64,000 bases of DNA from Alkaliphilus transvaalensis ATCC 700919. Lineage in GTDB: Bacteria > Bacillota > Clostridia > Peptostreptococcales > Natronincolaceae. The stretch is from assembly GCF_000621485.1 (NCBI RefSeq), contig NZ_JHYF01000002.1, positions 248,001-312,000 of the forward strand, given 5' to 3'. Under the pieces are notes generated by a model. The model was not told the DNA's origin, ran no database searches, and saw nothing but the letters and a program-made list of their open reading frames with translations. The translations under genes were made by a program, and so were the position numbers. This document shows, one piece after another, positions 17,213 through 27,065 of this stretch; the first letter of the stretch is position 1; each line of letters starts with the position of its first letter.

Positions 17213-19846
17213 ATGCAGAAGTTTGTATATGATTTCAAAGAGGGAAATATGTCTATGAAGCCATTATTAGGGGGGAAGGGGGCCAACTTAGCAGAGATGA
17301 CAAAAATAGGTTTACCAGTACCTCCGGGTTTTACAGTTACAACAGAAGCTTGTAACGAATACTATAAAAACCATAAGACAATCTGGAAGGGCCTTGAAGA
17401 CGGGATTTTTCTTCATCTTGATCAGTTAGAAAAACAGTCAGGAAAAAAGTTTGGTGACCTCACTAATCCATTATTAGTTTCAGTAAGATCAGGCTCAGTT
17501 TTTTCAATGCCAGGAATGATGGATACGATTCTTAATTTAGGACTTAATGATGAATCGGTTAAAGGGTTAGCTACAGCAACACAAAATCCCCGTTTTGCCT
17601 ATGACAGCTATAGAAGGTTCATTCAAATGTTCGGTGATGTTGTACTGGGAGTCAAAAAATACAAATTTGATACTGCATTAGACAAAAGGAAACATGAAAA
17701 AAATATAGAACAAGACATCGACTTAACCGCAGAAGATCTGATCTACTTAGTAGAAGAATTTAAGAAAATTATTAAGAAGGAAACTGGAAAAACATTCCCA
17801 CAAGATGTTAAAGAACAGTTATTAATGGCAATTGAAGCGGTATTTAAGTCTTGGAACAATCCTAGGGCTAATGTCTATAGAAAAATAAATGATATTTCTG
17901 ACCATTTAGGTACAGCAGTAAATATCCAGTCGATGGTTTTTGGTAATATGGGAGAAACATCTGGAACTGGAGTTGCCTTTACAAGAAATCCTTCCAATGG
18001 AGATAATGAGTTGTTTGGGGAGTTTTTAATGAATGCCCAAGGAGAAGACGTTGTAGCAGGAATCAGAACTCCAAAGGAAATTTCTGAACTAAAAGAAAAA
18101 ATGCCAGAAGTTTACCAACAATTTATTGATGTAACAAAACTATTAGAGAAGCATTATCAAGATATGCAAGATATTGAGTTTACCATTGAGAGGGGAGAAT
18201 TATTCATTCTTCAAACAAGAAATGGTAAAAGAACGACACTTGCGGCTATTAACATAGCTGTAGAGATGGTTTCAGAAGGACTAATTACAGAAAAGGAAGC
18301 GATAATGAGGGTTCAACCTCAACAATTAGAACAATTATTACACCCTACCTTTGATGAAGAAGAATTACAGAAAGCTGAAATTCTTACAAGAGGTCTACCA
18401 GCTTCTTCTGGAGCAGCATCGGGTAAAATTTATTTTAATCCTGAGGATGCAGTAAAAGCCAATGCTTCTGGTGAAAAAGTTGTTTTAGTTAGACACGAAA
18501 CATCACCTGAAGATATCGAGGGAATGGTAGCTTCAGTTGGTATTTTAACAGCTAGAGGGGGGATGACCTCCCATGCTGCAGTAGTCGCAAGAGGAATGGG
18601 TAAATGCTGTGTTGCAGGAGCCGGAGAGGTTAAAATTGATGAACCCAATAAGATCATTAAAATTAGAGAGTTAGTCTTTAAAGAGGGAGACTATATTTCT
18701 TTAAATGGTATTAATGGAGAGGTTTACGCTGGAGAGATTAAAACAAAGGACTCACAGCTAACAGGGAACTTTGAAAAGTTTATGAAGTGGGCTGATCAAT
18801 ATAGAAAATTAAAAGTTAGAACTAATGCTGATACCCCAAGGGATACAAAACAGGCTTTAGATTTTGGTGCAGAAGGGATTGGACTTTGCAGAACAGAGCA
18901 CATGTTCTTTGAAGAGAGTCGTATTCCTGTTGTTCGCCAAATGATTTTGGCTAGAACAATAGAGCAAAGGAAAAAAGCACTAGACCAGTTGTTACCTATA
19001 CAGCGTCAAGATTTCATTGGAATTTTTGATGTCATGGGAGAACTTCCTGCTACGATTCGATTATTAGACCCACCATTACACGAATTTTTGCCCCATGAAG
19101 AGAAGGATATTAGAGAATTGGCAACTTCAATGGAGATTCCCTACCATCAGCTAAAGGATGTGGTTAATGACCTAAAAGAGTTTAACCCAATGCTAGGACA
19201 TAGGGGATGTCGTTTAGCAGTAACTTATCCTGAAATTTATCAAATGCAGGCAAGGGCAATTATTGAAGCAGCCATCTATGTAAAGGAACATAGAGGTATT
19301 AATATAGTGCCAGAGATTATGATTCCATTAATAGGAGAAATTAAAGAGCTTCAATATGTTAAGCAAGTTATTACAGAAACCATTGAAGAAGTATTACAGG
19401 AGAATGAAGCTGATATTAAATATCTATTAGGTACTATGATTGAGGTGCCAAGGGCTGCAATAACAGCAGATGAAATAGCCAAAGAAGCAGAGTTCTTCTC
19501 CTTTGGTACAAATGACCTTACACAAATGACCTACGGTTTTTCTAGAGATGATGCAGGTTCTTTTATAAAAGAATATCTAGAAAAGAATTTATTGGAGAAG
19601 GATCCTTTTGAAAGAATAGACAGGGATGGCGTTGGAAAACTGATGGAGATGGCAGTTGATTTAGGTAAAAGGGTTAGACCAGATATAAAACTTGGAATAT
19701 GTGGAGAGCATGGTGGCGAGCCAAATTCTATTGAGTTTTGTCATATGCTTAATCTAGACTATGTTTCTTGCTCTCCTTTTAGAGTACCAATTGCGAGATT
19801 AGCCGCTGCCCATGCAGCAATTAAAAATGTAGACCAATTAAAATAA
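17213..19846 (+). CDS. ppdK: Pyruvate, phosphate dikinase
   Basis: The full-length 877-residue enzyme interconverts pyruvate, ATP and phosphate with PEP, AMP and pyrophosphate. Domains are an N-terminal ATP-grasp part (about 1-340), a swivelling phosphohistidine domain with GGMTSHAAV (His454 catalytic, Thr452 the regulatory site) and a C-terminal TIM barrel with LGICGEHGGEP (Cys830 as acid/base). It can serve glycolysis or gluconeogenesis in anaerobes. It is co-oriented with and adjacent to its regulator. Confidence 0.98.
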   Translation: MQKFVYDFKEGNMSMKPLLGGKGANLAEMTKIGLPVPPGFTVTTEACNEYYKNHKTIWKGLEDGIFLHLDQLEKQSGKKFGDLTNPLLVSVRSGSVFSMPGMMDTILNLGLNDESVKGLATATQNPRFAYDSYRRFIQMFGDVVLGVKKYKFDTALDKRKHEKNIEQDIDLTAEDLIYLVEEFKKIIKKETGKTFPQDVKEQLLMAIEAVFKSWNNPRANVYRKINDISDHLGTAVNIQSMVFGNMGETSGTGVAFTRNPSNGDNELFGEFLMNAQGEDVVAGIRTPKEISELKEKMPEVYQQFIDVTKLLEKHYQDMQDIEFTIERGELFILQTRNGKRTTLAAINIAVEMVSEGLITEKEAIMRVQPQQLEQLLHPTFDEEELQKAEILTRGLPASSGAASGKIYFNPEDAVKANASGEKVVLVRHETSPEDIEGMVASVGILTARGGMTSHAAVVARGMGKCCVAGAGEVKIDEPNKIIKIRELVFKEGDYISLNGINGEVYAGEIKTKDSQLTGNFEKFMKWADQYRKLKVRTNADTPRDTKQALDFGAEGIGLCRTEHMFFEESRIPVVRQMILARTIEQRKKALDQLLPIQRQDFIGIFDVMGELPATIRLLDPPLHEFLPHEEKDIRELATSMEIPYHQLKDVVNDLKEFNPMLGHRGCRLAVTYPEIYQMQARAIIEAAIYVKEHRGINIVPEIMIPLIGEIKELQYVKQVITETIEEVLQENEADIKYLLGTMIEVPRAAITADEIAKEAEFFSFGTNDLTQMTYGFSRDDAGSFIKEYLEKNLLEKDPFERIDRDGVGKLMEMAVDLGKRVRPDIKLGICGEHGGEPNSIEFCHMLNLDYVSCSPFRVPIARLAAAHAAIKNVDQLK

Positions 19847-20211
19847 AGCTTGTAGCTACTTGTTTAAGCTTAGAAGCGTATATTAATAAAGTTTAAAGAC
19901 TACTATAACATATAAACTTGGGTATTGCCACTTAATCGTTTTAAGAGGCAATACCTTATTTAATTTAGTTATTTAGTTTTATTAGATAATACCAAAGACA
20001 GTTAAAGTGCTATTGGAAATTAGTTAACAATTGATTAACACAGACTTTATTTCTATAGCCAAAGAAAAGTGTTAGGATATAAATATGATATAGAAAAATG
20101 CTATTGGATAATAGGTGAAAAAAGAGGGTTTTCTTATATTTTAATAGAATTATCCCATATAACTTTGCAGTTCTATATTCTTTATATTAATTACAATAGG
20201 GGTGACTTTAA
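19847..20211 (+). other. Intergenic stretch between ppdK and a chemotaxis gene
   Basis: This 365-base gap is AT-rich and holds one clear terminator (19920-19966). No coding frame with a ribosome site was seen. The last 150 bases probably include the promoter of the downstream gene, but no confident -35/-10 pair stands out. Confidence 0.6.
19920..19966 (+). terminator. Terminator downstream of ppdK
   Basis: GGTATTGCC (19921-19929) and GGCAATACC (19947-19955) form a 9-bp stem followed by a T-rich tail (TTATTTAATTT). Confidence 0.75.
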
Positions 20212-21714
20212 ATGAGTTATGAGGGTACTAACAACTATGATGTGATGAGGGTAAATAAATTTAATGTAATTTTAGTTTATTTATTTGCTTTTGCTTTAAC
20301 TGCTCAAGCATTTGCAGTTGCTGGCATGGAATATGCTATTACTTTAGCTACTTTTACTTTTTTTGCGGCAATATTTAATAATATTATTTACATTTTAAAT
20401 TTGAAAAGAATACTAAATATAACTATTGGTGGATTATTAATCTGCTTATCACCCGTCTTCGCAGGTTCATTTATGTTATACTCTCAACAGGGTAGTGTTT
20501 CTGCAAGAGTGTTTTTGATGTATTTTATATGTGGATGTATGGTGGCATTGTATTTTAAGAGTAAAATGGTTGCATATTATGCCCTGATATTTAATGGCTT
20601 CCTTATATCTTTCTATATTATAAAACCCGAATATCTTTTAGGTGGAGAAGCAAATATTCGTGAATTTATAGCTCGTGTTTTAGTAATCAACTGTGGTTTA
20701 GTAGTCCTTTATTTTCTAACAAAATGGGGCAATGATTATGTGGAGGCTTCAATAAAGAACGAAGCTAAGTCTAGGGAACTTTATGGAAAATTATGCTTGA
20801 CTATGGAAAAAATAGAAAATGGTATTGTCGTTTTAAATGATAGTATTACTAAAAGCAACAGTAATTTACAAGATATAGGGGAGCTTAGTAAAGGGATTAC
20901 CTTCTCCGTCCAAGAAATGGCCAAAGGTGTAGAATCAGAAGCCAATGAGATTTATGATATTTCCTTATCAATGTCTAATACCAACACAGGGGTTTGTGAA
21001 ATTAAGCTTTTATCAAGTGAAGTAAAAACCATCTCCAGCAGCATTATTCATACAGTTAATTCCAGCTCTGACGATATCGAAAAGATGAATGAGCAAATGG
21101 AAACAATTAAAAGCTCCGTTAGTTCTTCTTTATCAACCGTTGCCCAATTACAGGATAATATGAATAATATTAATGATTTTTTATCTGGCATTACACAAAT
21201 AGCAGAACAAACAAATTTACTGGCACTAAATGCTGCTATAGAAGCTGCAAGGGCAGGAGAAGCTGGAAAGGGCTTTGCTATAGTGGCGGATGAGGTGCGA
21301 AAATTGGCGGAACAGAGTGCTAAAACAGTAAATGATATAAATGAAATAATAACTGATACTAAAGATAAAACAAAGAAAGCCTTAGAGAAAGCTCAAGAAG
21401 GCAATAAAGCTGTAGAACAAGGAAATAATATAGTTAAGAAGGTTTATGAAAGCTTTGATGAAATAAAAACTGCTTCTAATATTATTGGTAGACATATAGA
21501 AAAAGAGGATTTCATGATAGATGATATCAGTGTTACCTTCTCAAACGTGCAAGGTAAGCTGGAGAGCATAGCTGCAATATCACAACAACATGCTGCAACT
21601 ACAGAGGAAATATTAGCTTCAATAGAGGATGAAAATAATCGTCTAATTAATTTGCTTGATGAAAATTCTAAAATAAGGGAATTGAGTGATGATCTGCAAA
21701 ATGTTGTTAAATAA
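20212..21714 (+). CDS. Methyl-accepting chemotaxis protein with six-helix membrane sensor, no HAMP
   Basis: The 500-residue transducer begins with six predicted membrane helices (about 18-36, 42-62, 70-90, 96-114, 118-138, 150-168) and no large periplasmic domain. It goes directly into a cytoplasmic signalling coiled coil with the highly conserved hairpin tip [19 protein letters not shown] (about 328-346). There is no recognisable HAMP domain. Such receptors may sense membrane-linked or hydrophobic signals. It has its own terminator, so it is monocistronic. The ATG follows AGGGGTGA. Confidence 0.9.
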   Translation: MSYEGTNNYDVMRVNKFNVILVYLFAFALTAQAFAVAGMEYAITLATFTFFAAIFNNIIYILNLKRILNITIGGLLICLSPVFAGSFMLYSQQGSVSARVFLMYFICGCMVALYFKSKMVAYYALIFNGFLISFYIIKPEYLLGGEANIREFIARVLVINCGLVVLYFLTKWGNDYVEASIKNEAKSRELYGKLCLTMEKIENGIVVLNDSITKSNSNLQDIGELSKGITFSVQEMAKGVESEANEIYDISLSMSNTNTGVCEIKLLSSEVKTISSSIIHTVNSSSDDIEKMNEQMETIKSSVSSSLSTVAQLQDNMNNINDFLSGITQIAEQTNLLALNAAIEAARAGEAGKGFAIVADEVRKLAEQSAKTVNDINEIITDTKDKTKKALEKAQEGNKAVEQGNNIVKKVYESFDEIKTASNIIGRHIEKEDFMIDDISVTFSNVQGKLESIAAISQQHAATTEEILASIEDENNRLINLLDENSKIRELSDDLQNVVK

Positions 21715-21767
21715 AAAAATATATTTTATTGAAATTTACCAATAAATTGAATTTTTTACTTAATGTC

Positions 21768-21816
21768 ACTCCTTTCTGGAAATCACTAGAAATAATAGCC
21801 AGAGGGGAGTTTTTTT
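21768..21816 (+). terminator. Terminator after the six-helix chemotaxis gene
   Basis: ACTCCTTTCTGG (21768-21779) pairs with CCAGAGGGGAGT (21799-21810), allowing G-U pairs, followed by TTTTTT. Confidence 0.85.
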
Positions 21817-21939
21817 ATGGAAAATTTACTTATTACAAATAAAAGAAATTTACCTATAAAACTAAATATAGAAAAGGAGGCTAAAGTAATTGAAAACTAT
21901 GCTAAGCATTATGAAAAAGAGAAAAAACGGTATTCCTGA
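21817..21939 (+). CDS. Possible 40-codon upstream ORF overlapping the next gene
   Basis: An ATG directly after the terminator T-run opens a 40-codon frame (MENLLITNKRNLPIK...) that ends inside the next gene in another frame. GGGGAG in the terminator arm could serve as ribosome site. It might be a coupling leader ORF or chance; no family was recognised. Confidence 0.2.
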   Translation: MENLLITNKRNLPIKLNIEKEAKVIENYAKHYEKEKKRYS

Positions 21940-22372
21940 AGATGTATTGTCTATATTTGAAAGCATTGTTCAAACATACGGCAGAAACGAGTGTGATAAT
22001 AGGTTTATGGAAGCGATGGGTGAACTTCTCACCGAAGAGCAACGCTTTAAGCTTTGGGAACAAAACGGAGCTTGTCAGGGTACCGGGCACGATAAAGTCC
22101 GTAAAGCATTTTCCTTTGAACATGCAGATAAACCCCTTCCCCTAAGACTGGAACTGTATTTAAATACTTTTATTAAAGATTATACAGGAAAGACACGTAA
22201 CATCCTTTTGAACGAAGAAAATAATACTATAGCGATAACATTTGCCTGTGACGAGTGTTACAGACATACCCTTAAAGGAAACTTACAGCGCCTTTTGAGT
22301 TCAATAGACATACCCCAGCTTGGAGTAAGCAAAGATAGCCCTTGCATTTATACTTTTGATATAGTGGAATAA
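21890..22372 (+). CDS. Unrecognised 160-residue cytoplasmic protein
   Basis: I do not recognise this protein. It starts at TTG 21890 with a strong AAAGGAGG at 21873-21880. It is soluble, with helical N-terminal half, a central LTEEQRFKLWEQNGACQGTGHDK segment (given here in parts: LTEEQRFKLWEQ then GACQGTGHDK) and a C-terminal CDECYRH near 125-131, where paired cysteines with a His could bind a metal. It is monocistronic between two terminators. Its base use is like its neighbours. Confidence 0.7.
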   Translation: MKTMLSIMKKRKNGIPEDVLSIFESIVQTYGRNECDNRFMEAMGELLTEEQRFKLWEQNGACQGTGHDKVRKAFSFEHADKPLPLRLELYLNTFIKDYTGKTRNILLNEENNTIAITFACDECYRHTLKGNLQRLLSSIDIPQLGVSKDSPCIYTFDIVE

Positions 22373-22492
22373 AGTAATTAAAATCATTTGACATCCCATT
22401 AGTAGAACAAAGTATGAATGTTATACGATTAAACCCACAAGAATCTGGCCCATGAAAGAAATTATATTTCAAGGATTTAGCATAAAAATACA

Positions 22493-22536
22493 AGGGTATT
22501 ATTTCTTAGTTTTTTAAGAAGTAATATCCTTTTTTC
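22493..22536 (+). terminator. Terminator downstream of the 160-residue gene
   Basis: GGGTATTATTTCTTA pairs with TAAGAAGTAATATCC around a short T-rich loop and is followed by TTTTTT. Confidence 0.8.
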
Positions 22537-23143
22537 TTTAGATCTATTCAGAGATAAATTCTACTAAATAATATTTAAATCAAGAGAAACGTCACAAACA
22601 AAGTAGAGAGAAAAGGACAATGAAAGAACTTTTATTACACAAGATTTTTCTTTAAATAGTTTATTTTTCCATATCAATGATTTCATGGCTTTCTTTATAA
22701 TCATTCTACCACCTCAATCAAATGATATCTTATTTCATTTAGTTCTTGTTACAGGAGAATATATCTAAAAAAAATGTCTAATATAAGAAGGGAATCTTGT
22801 GAAATTTGTCGAAATAAAGTATGAAAACCTTATTTCTGTATATTAGGTATTTCTTGAGATCATGAATATATAGTTGCAAGCTAAAAAACGAGGGGTGATA
22901 AATTAGAAATTGATTAAAAACAAATAAAAGGTAGAAGTAGTATTAAGGTTATTAAGAAAATTATGTAAAAAAGTATGTCTGTTTATCTTGTAAGCTGATA
23001 CTTAACTAAATTGAAGTAGTAATTGAGAGAAAAGCTAATTTGTGTTTTCAGGTCTTCTTCAAATTGGTAACGGAAAATCAATAAGTGTTTGGTGATGATG
23101 AGAAAGCAGTAAATAAAAATACTATGAATGAGGTGATTGCCAA
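22537..23143 (+). other. Long AT-rich intergenic region before a Cache chemoreceptor
   Basis: This 600-base stretch has no convincing gene. The only candidate is a 46-codon frame on the minus strand (22704 down to 22564) after GGTGG, with a very basic, non-conserved-looking product. I looked for a c-di-GMP riboswitch, which often precedes chemotaxis genes in Clostridia, and did not see its GNRA/tetraloop-receptor core. Confidence 0.5.
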
Positions 23144-25150
23144 ATGGGTATTCGTTTAAAATTATCAGTAATGGTTTCTTTATTAATCGTAATCTCTTTA
23201 TCTGTATTATCATTTTCTGGATATAGCTTTTCTAAAAAATCGATGGTGGAATCTAACAATGTTTTGCTAGAGGCTGTGGTAGATTCAAGGGGGCAAGAAG
23301 TAGAATTGCTCCTACAGGATGCGATATCCAAGGTTGAGGGTTTTTCTCGTTTGAAAGGATTAATTAATGCTGATCCTGAAGATGCAGTTTCTGAATTGGC
23401 AAGGGTGTATCCTTTTTACAAGGATATATTTGCTAATATTTCCTTTGCCAATTATGAAGGTACAAGATGGAACTATAGGGGAGATGAGGGTTCGGTTGCC
23501 ACTAGAGAGTACTTCCAGCAGGCAATGGATTCCAAAGCTCCTATCATTTCAGATGTGCTGGTGTCTAACACAACTGGGAAATTATCTGTGATTGTTGTAT
23601 CACCAATAATAGATGAAATGAATAAAGCAATGGGTATAGGCTATGCAACCTTAGAATTAGACCGAATTCAGGAGATTGTTACAGGGTTACAATTTGGTGA
23701 AACGGGGTTTGGTTTTCTATTAAATCAAGAAGGTATGGTTTTAGCCCATGCTAAGGAAGAAGAACTTCAAGGGAAGTTGATTCTCGAATCCGATGATCTA
23801 AAAGGGCATCCAATAAAATATGTATGGGATAATATAGTAAGTATAGATAATGAAGCACATCTATTATTAGAACATGATCTGTACGAAAATAAGGTTTCTA
23901 CAATAATAACTCCGATTAATATTATTGGAAATGAACCATGGTATCTAGGGATTTCTGTTGAAAATTCAGAACTGGAAGCAAATATTCTATCGCTAAAGTG
24001 GATATTTATAATTATTTCACTAATATGCATTCTATTAGCAATAATTGTTGCCATTATATTTAGTACAAAGCTAGTAGCCCCAATTGTTACTATTAATGAA
24101 GTGGCTAAAAAAATTGCTAAAAAAGATATTTCTAAGATAGATGATAAAACTACCATTAATAGTAAAGATGAATTAGGAGAATTGTATAATAACATTATGA
24201 TCATGGCCAATACCCTTAGGGAATTCATCGTTCAAATAGCCGATACTTCTCAATTACTTTCTGCTTCGTCAGAAGAGTTGACAAGTAACAGTGAGCAATC
24301 GGCTACTGTGGCTGAGGAAATTGCAAAAACAGTTGAGTCCATTGCACAAGGAGCTACTGAACAGTCAAGAGACACAGGACAGGGAGCATTACATATTAAT
24401 GAGTTGGGAGAGTTAGTCGAGGAACAACAAAAGTATGTAAAAAACCTAAGTAGCTCTTTAAATAAGGTAAATTGTTTAAAGGATGAAGGTTTTGAAATCT
24501 TAGAAGATCTTATAGAAAAGACAGAGAGCAATAATAAGGCTTCAAAAGAGGTGCAAGTCATTATTTTAAATACCAATGAAAGTGCAGAAAAAATCGAGAA
24601 GGCCAGTCAGATGATTAGAAGTATTGCAGAGCAAACCAATCTATTAGCCCTCAATGCAGCTATAGAAGCTGCTAGAGCAGGGGAATCGGGCAGAGGTTTT
24701 GCTGTTGTAGCAGACGAGATACGAAAGCTTGCAGAGCAATCGAATAAATTTACAGAAGACATTATGAGTATTATTCAAGATTTAATTGATAAAACTGGAC
24801 ATGCAGTCAATACGATACAAAATGTTGATAAGATTGTAATATCTCAAACAGAGAGTGTAGAAATGACCAACTCAAAATTTAAAGGAATTGCAGATGCTAT
24901 TGAAAATATGAAAGAAGTGATCAAAGAGGTTAATCATTCTGGGAAAGAAATGGAAAGAAAGAAGGATGAAATAGTAAATATTATTACAAATCTATCGACA
25001 ATATCAGAGGAAAATGCAGCTGGAACCGAAGAAGCTTCAGCTTCTGTACAAGAGCAATCTGCTTCTATGGTGGAAATTGCTAATGCAAGTGAATCCTTAT
25101 CAAAGCTAGCAGAGGAAATGCAAGAAAGTATAGCTAAATTTAAATATTAA
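23144..25150 (+). CDS. Methyl-accepting chemotaxis protein with double Cache sensor
   Basis: The 668-residue receptor has an N-terminal membrane helix (about 8-28), an extracellular dCache_1-type sensor (about 35-275, with [19 protein letters not shown]), a second membrane helix (about 285-308), a HAMP domain (about 310-362) and a signalling domain with [19 protein letters not shown] (about 495-513). dCache sensors usually bind amino acids or other small ligands outside the cell. GAGGTGATT is the ribosome site. It is followed by its own terminator. Confidence 0.94.
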   Translation: MGIRLKLSVMVSLLIVISLSVLSFSGYSFSKKSMVESNNVLLEAVVDSRGQEVELLLQDAISKVEGFSRLKGLINADPEDAVSELARVYPFYKDIFANISFANYEGTRWNYRGDEGSVATREYFQQAMDSKAPIISDVLVSNTTGKLSVIVVSPIIDEMNKAMGIGYATLELDRIQEIVTGLQFGETGFGFLLNQEGMVLAHAKEEELQGKLILESDDLKGHPIKYVWDNIVSIDNEAHLLLEHDLYENKVSTIITPINIIGNEPWYLGISVENSELEANILSLKWIFIIISLICILLAIIVAIIFSTKLVAPIVTINEVAKKIAKKDISKIDDKTTINSKDELGELYNNIMIMANTLREFIVQIADTSQLLSASSEELTSNSEQSATVAEEIAKTVESIAQGATEQSRDTGQGALHINELGELVEEQQKYVKNLSSSLNKVNCLKDEGFEILEDLIEKTESNNKASKEVQVIILNTNESAEKIEKASQMIRSIAEQTNLLALNAAIEAARAGESGRGFAVVADEIRKLAEQSNKFTEDIMSIIQDLIDKTGHAVNTIQNVDKIVISQTESVEMTNSKFKGIADAIENMKEVIKEVNHSGKEMERKKDEIVNIITNLSTISEENAAGTEEASASVQEQSASMVEIANASESLSKLAEEMQESIAKFKY

Positions 25151-25167
25151 GTTCATCCTAATTCACT

Positions 25168-25211
25168 AAAATCCATCTATCTTTCTAATGCAGTAGATAG
25201 ATGGATTTCTC
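25168..25211 (+). terminator. Terminator after the dCache chemoreceptor
   Basis: AAATCCATCTATC and GATAGATGGATTT form a 13-bp stem around a 14-base loop; the tail is TTTCTCG, short for a U-tract. Confidence 0.75.
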
Positions 25212-25280
25212 GTATTCAGAAGAGGGAATTATTTAAATTGTCATCTTGGTTTATATATTTCAGAAAAAAGGGGGATGGTA

Positions 25281-26165
25281 ATGAAAAGATGGCCAAAAAA
25301 TCTTAAGAACTACCTACAGTCTACCTATGGAGAAGTAGCTATAATTGACAAGTTAGCGGGTATAAAAGATATTGGTGGATGCTATCGTTTAAAATTTAGT
25401 AACAACTCTATTATTTTAAAGGAAATGGCAGAACCACAGGAATACTTATTTTATACAGAGTCTACAAAATTCTTAAAAAATACAATTCCTCATATACCAA
25501 AGCTACTATGGCATTACGAAGAAGGGGAAACCTATTATATCTTAATAGAGGATATCCCAACACCTTTACCGCCTAAAAGTAGACAGGGAGATCCAGCTGT
25601 AGTGGAGGTTCTTTACAAACTTCATTCAGAAACATGGCGTAAAGAGGAGGTCTTTAAGGGGTGTTATCGCCCCAAGTGGGATATCTCATTTAATGAAGCA
25701 CTATTAAGTCAATACAAGGAGAAAGACGCTGTGAAGCTGGAGCCAATATTGTTGGAGGCTCAAAGACAGTCACAGGAGCTTTTTCTACCTCATTGTTGGA
25801 TTAATGGCGACACAAATCCTACCAATTGGGGTGTTAGAGAAGATGGAACAGTTGTATTGTTTGACTGGGAAAGAATTAGCTGTGCCTCTCCTGCCATTGA
25901 CCTTGCTATAACAATACCTGGTTTAGGAACTCCAAATGATTCCCTTGAAACCTTAATAACGAAGAGATACCTCTCAAAGTGGAGAGATTCGTATATTGAG
26001 TTTCCCTTACAAGAGCTAAAGTTGCTTAAACAGATTAAGTTGGCTAAAATATGGAGTGCTGTGGAGTTTATGAAGGATCCTCCTAAAAGGGTGGACCCTA
26101 AGGATCTACAAGATATTTTAGCAAAGCTTTTTGACAAGCTTCAAAGATTAGAATTAGAAATGTAG
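25281..26165 (+). CDS. Aminoglycoside phosphotransferase (APH)-fold kinase of unknown substrate
   Basis: The 294-residue protein has the APH/choline kinase fold: NGDTNPTN (Asp177 as catalytic base, Asn182) and FDWE with Asp195 as metal ligand. The first His of the usual HGD motif is Asn175 here. The N-lobe has a short glycine-poor loop and ILKE lysine. Substrate may be a small alcohol, sugar or aminoglycoside; no resistance claim is warranted. ATG 25281 gives better spacing to AAGGGGG than ATG 25275. It stands alone. Confidence 0.8.
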   Translation: MKRWPKNLKNYLQSTYGEVAIIDKLAGIKDIGGCYRLKFSNNSIILKEMAEPQEYLFYTESTKFLKNTIPHIPKLLWHYEEGETYYILIEDIPTPLPPKSRQGDPAVVEVLYKLHSETWRKEEVFKGCYRPKWDISFNEALLSQYKEKDAVKLEPILLEAQRQSQELFLPHCWINGDTNPTNWGVREDGTVVLFDWERISCASPAIDLAITIPGLGTPNDSLETLITKRYLSKWRDSYIEFPLQELKLLKQIKLAKIWSAVEFMKDPPKRVDPKDLQDILAKLFDKLQRLELEM

Positions 26166-26353
26166 AAAATACGAAGTAGTTTTGTTAAGGAATAGCAAGT
26201 ATTCCATTAATTATTTTGAGGGAAAAGAGCTTTACGTAATGAGTTACAATAAAGTGCTAATACAAGTAATTTACAAGATAGGGAACTTATTCTATGATTT
26301 CATCGTCTAAAATTCATAACGAATTTAATTAATTTTATTTAGGAGGAATAGAC

Positions 26354-26995
26354 ATGAAATCAAAATTTGTAAGGTCCTTATCAATCTGTGGAATACTGGT
26401 TATAGCAGGCTTAAGTACCGTAGGAGCCAGTACCGTCTACAATAGCGTAAGTGCCATATTAAGGCCAGATATAATGGTGAAATACAACAATGAAGCAGTA
26501 GAATTAAAGGACGCTAACGGTGAGGTATTGACCCCCATCATGATAGATGGTAGTACCTACTTACCATTAAGAGCAATATCTAGTTTAGTTGGTTTGAATA
26601 TAGATTGGGATGCAGAAGGGCAATTCATTCTGTTGGAGGATGGGGCAGCTGCAAATAAAGCAAATAACATAACTGAAAACTCAGAAGTTCCAGTGATCAA
26701 TGCAAGGGTACAGACTCCTGAAATAGTTGGAAAAATAGTAGAGATAGAAGAGGGTGGAAAGCGTCTATTGGTGGATTCTAAAGATGCAGATGTCAGTGGT
26801 TTGATATGGGTAACTATTACAGAGGAAACTAATTTCTTTGAAAATATTCCAGAGAATGTTGCAATCGGCTTTAGAGATGTTAGCAGAGATTTTAAAGTAG
26901 GAAATCATGTAGAGATTATCATTGCTGGTGGAGTGTTAGAATCTTATCCAATGCAGGCCACCGCCAGTGCTGTTGGAGTAAATGAAAAACAATAA
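26354..26995 (+). CDS. Secreted stalk-domain protein (copper amine oxidase N-terminal-like)
   Basis: The 213-residue product has a signal peptide (about 1-25, cleavage near GAST) and one stalk domain (about 40-100) with STYLPLRAISSLVGLNIDWD, the repeat common in clostridial cell-surface proteins. The rest (105-213) is an unassigned beta-rich region. No copper-binding or oxidase function is implied by the name. AGGAGGAA is the ribosome site. A terminator follows at 27005. Confidence 0.87.
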   Translation: MKSKFVRSLSICGILVIAGLSTVGASTVYNSVSAILRPDIMVKYNNEAVELKDANGEVLTPIMIDGSTYLPLRAISSLVGLNIDWDAEGQFILLEDGAAANKANNITENSEVPVINARVQTPEIVGKIVEIEEGGKRLLVDSKDADVSGLIWVTITEETNFFENIPENVAIGFRDVSRDFKVGNHVEIIIAGGVLESYPMQATASAVGVNEKQ

Positions 26996-27004
26996 ATCAT
27001 TTTT

Positions 27005-27037
27005 AGGGCCTCCCTGTAACTGGGACGGCCCTTTATA
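27005..27037 (+). terminator. Terminator between convergent genes
   Basis: AGGGCC-TCCC and GGGA-CGGCCCT form a GC-rich stem ending in TTTATAATTT. It sits between the stalk gene and the convergent histidine kinase gene and may serve both directions. Confidence 0.75.
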
Positions 27038-27065
27038 ATTTGACTTTTAAGCTGTAATTAACGGG

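Noticed and set aside
22564-22704. 46-codon minus-strand frame with a weak GGTGG site
   Set aside because: Basic, low-complexity product, no similarity recognised; kept only as a remark on the gap.
22860-23143. c-di-GMP riboswitch upstream of the dCache chemoreceptor
   Set aside because: The conserved GEMM core was looked for and not found.
23767-24228. 153-codon minus-strand frame inside the dCache chemoreceptor
   Set aside because: Overlaps a clear gene and shows the Ser/Ile-rich composition of antisense frames.
25281-26165. Antibiotic resistance gene call for the APH-fold protein
   Set aside because: The fold is shared with many metabolic kinases and no subfamily-specific residue was seen.
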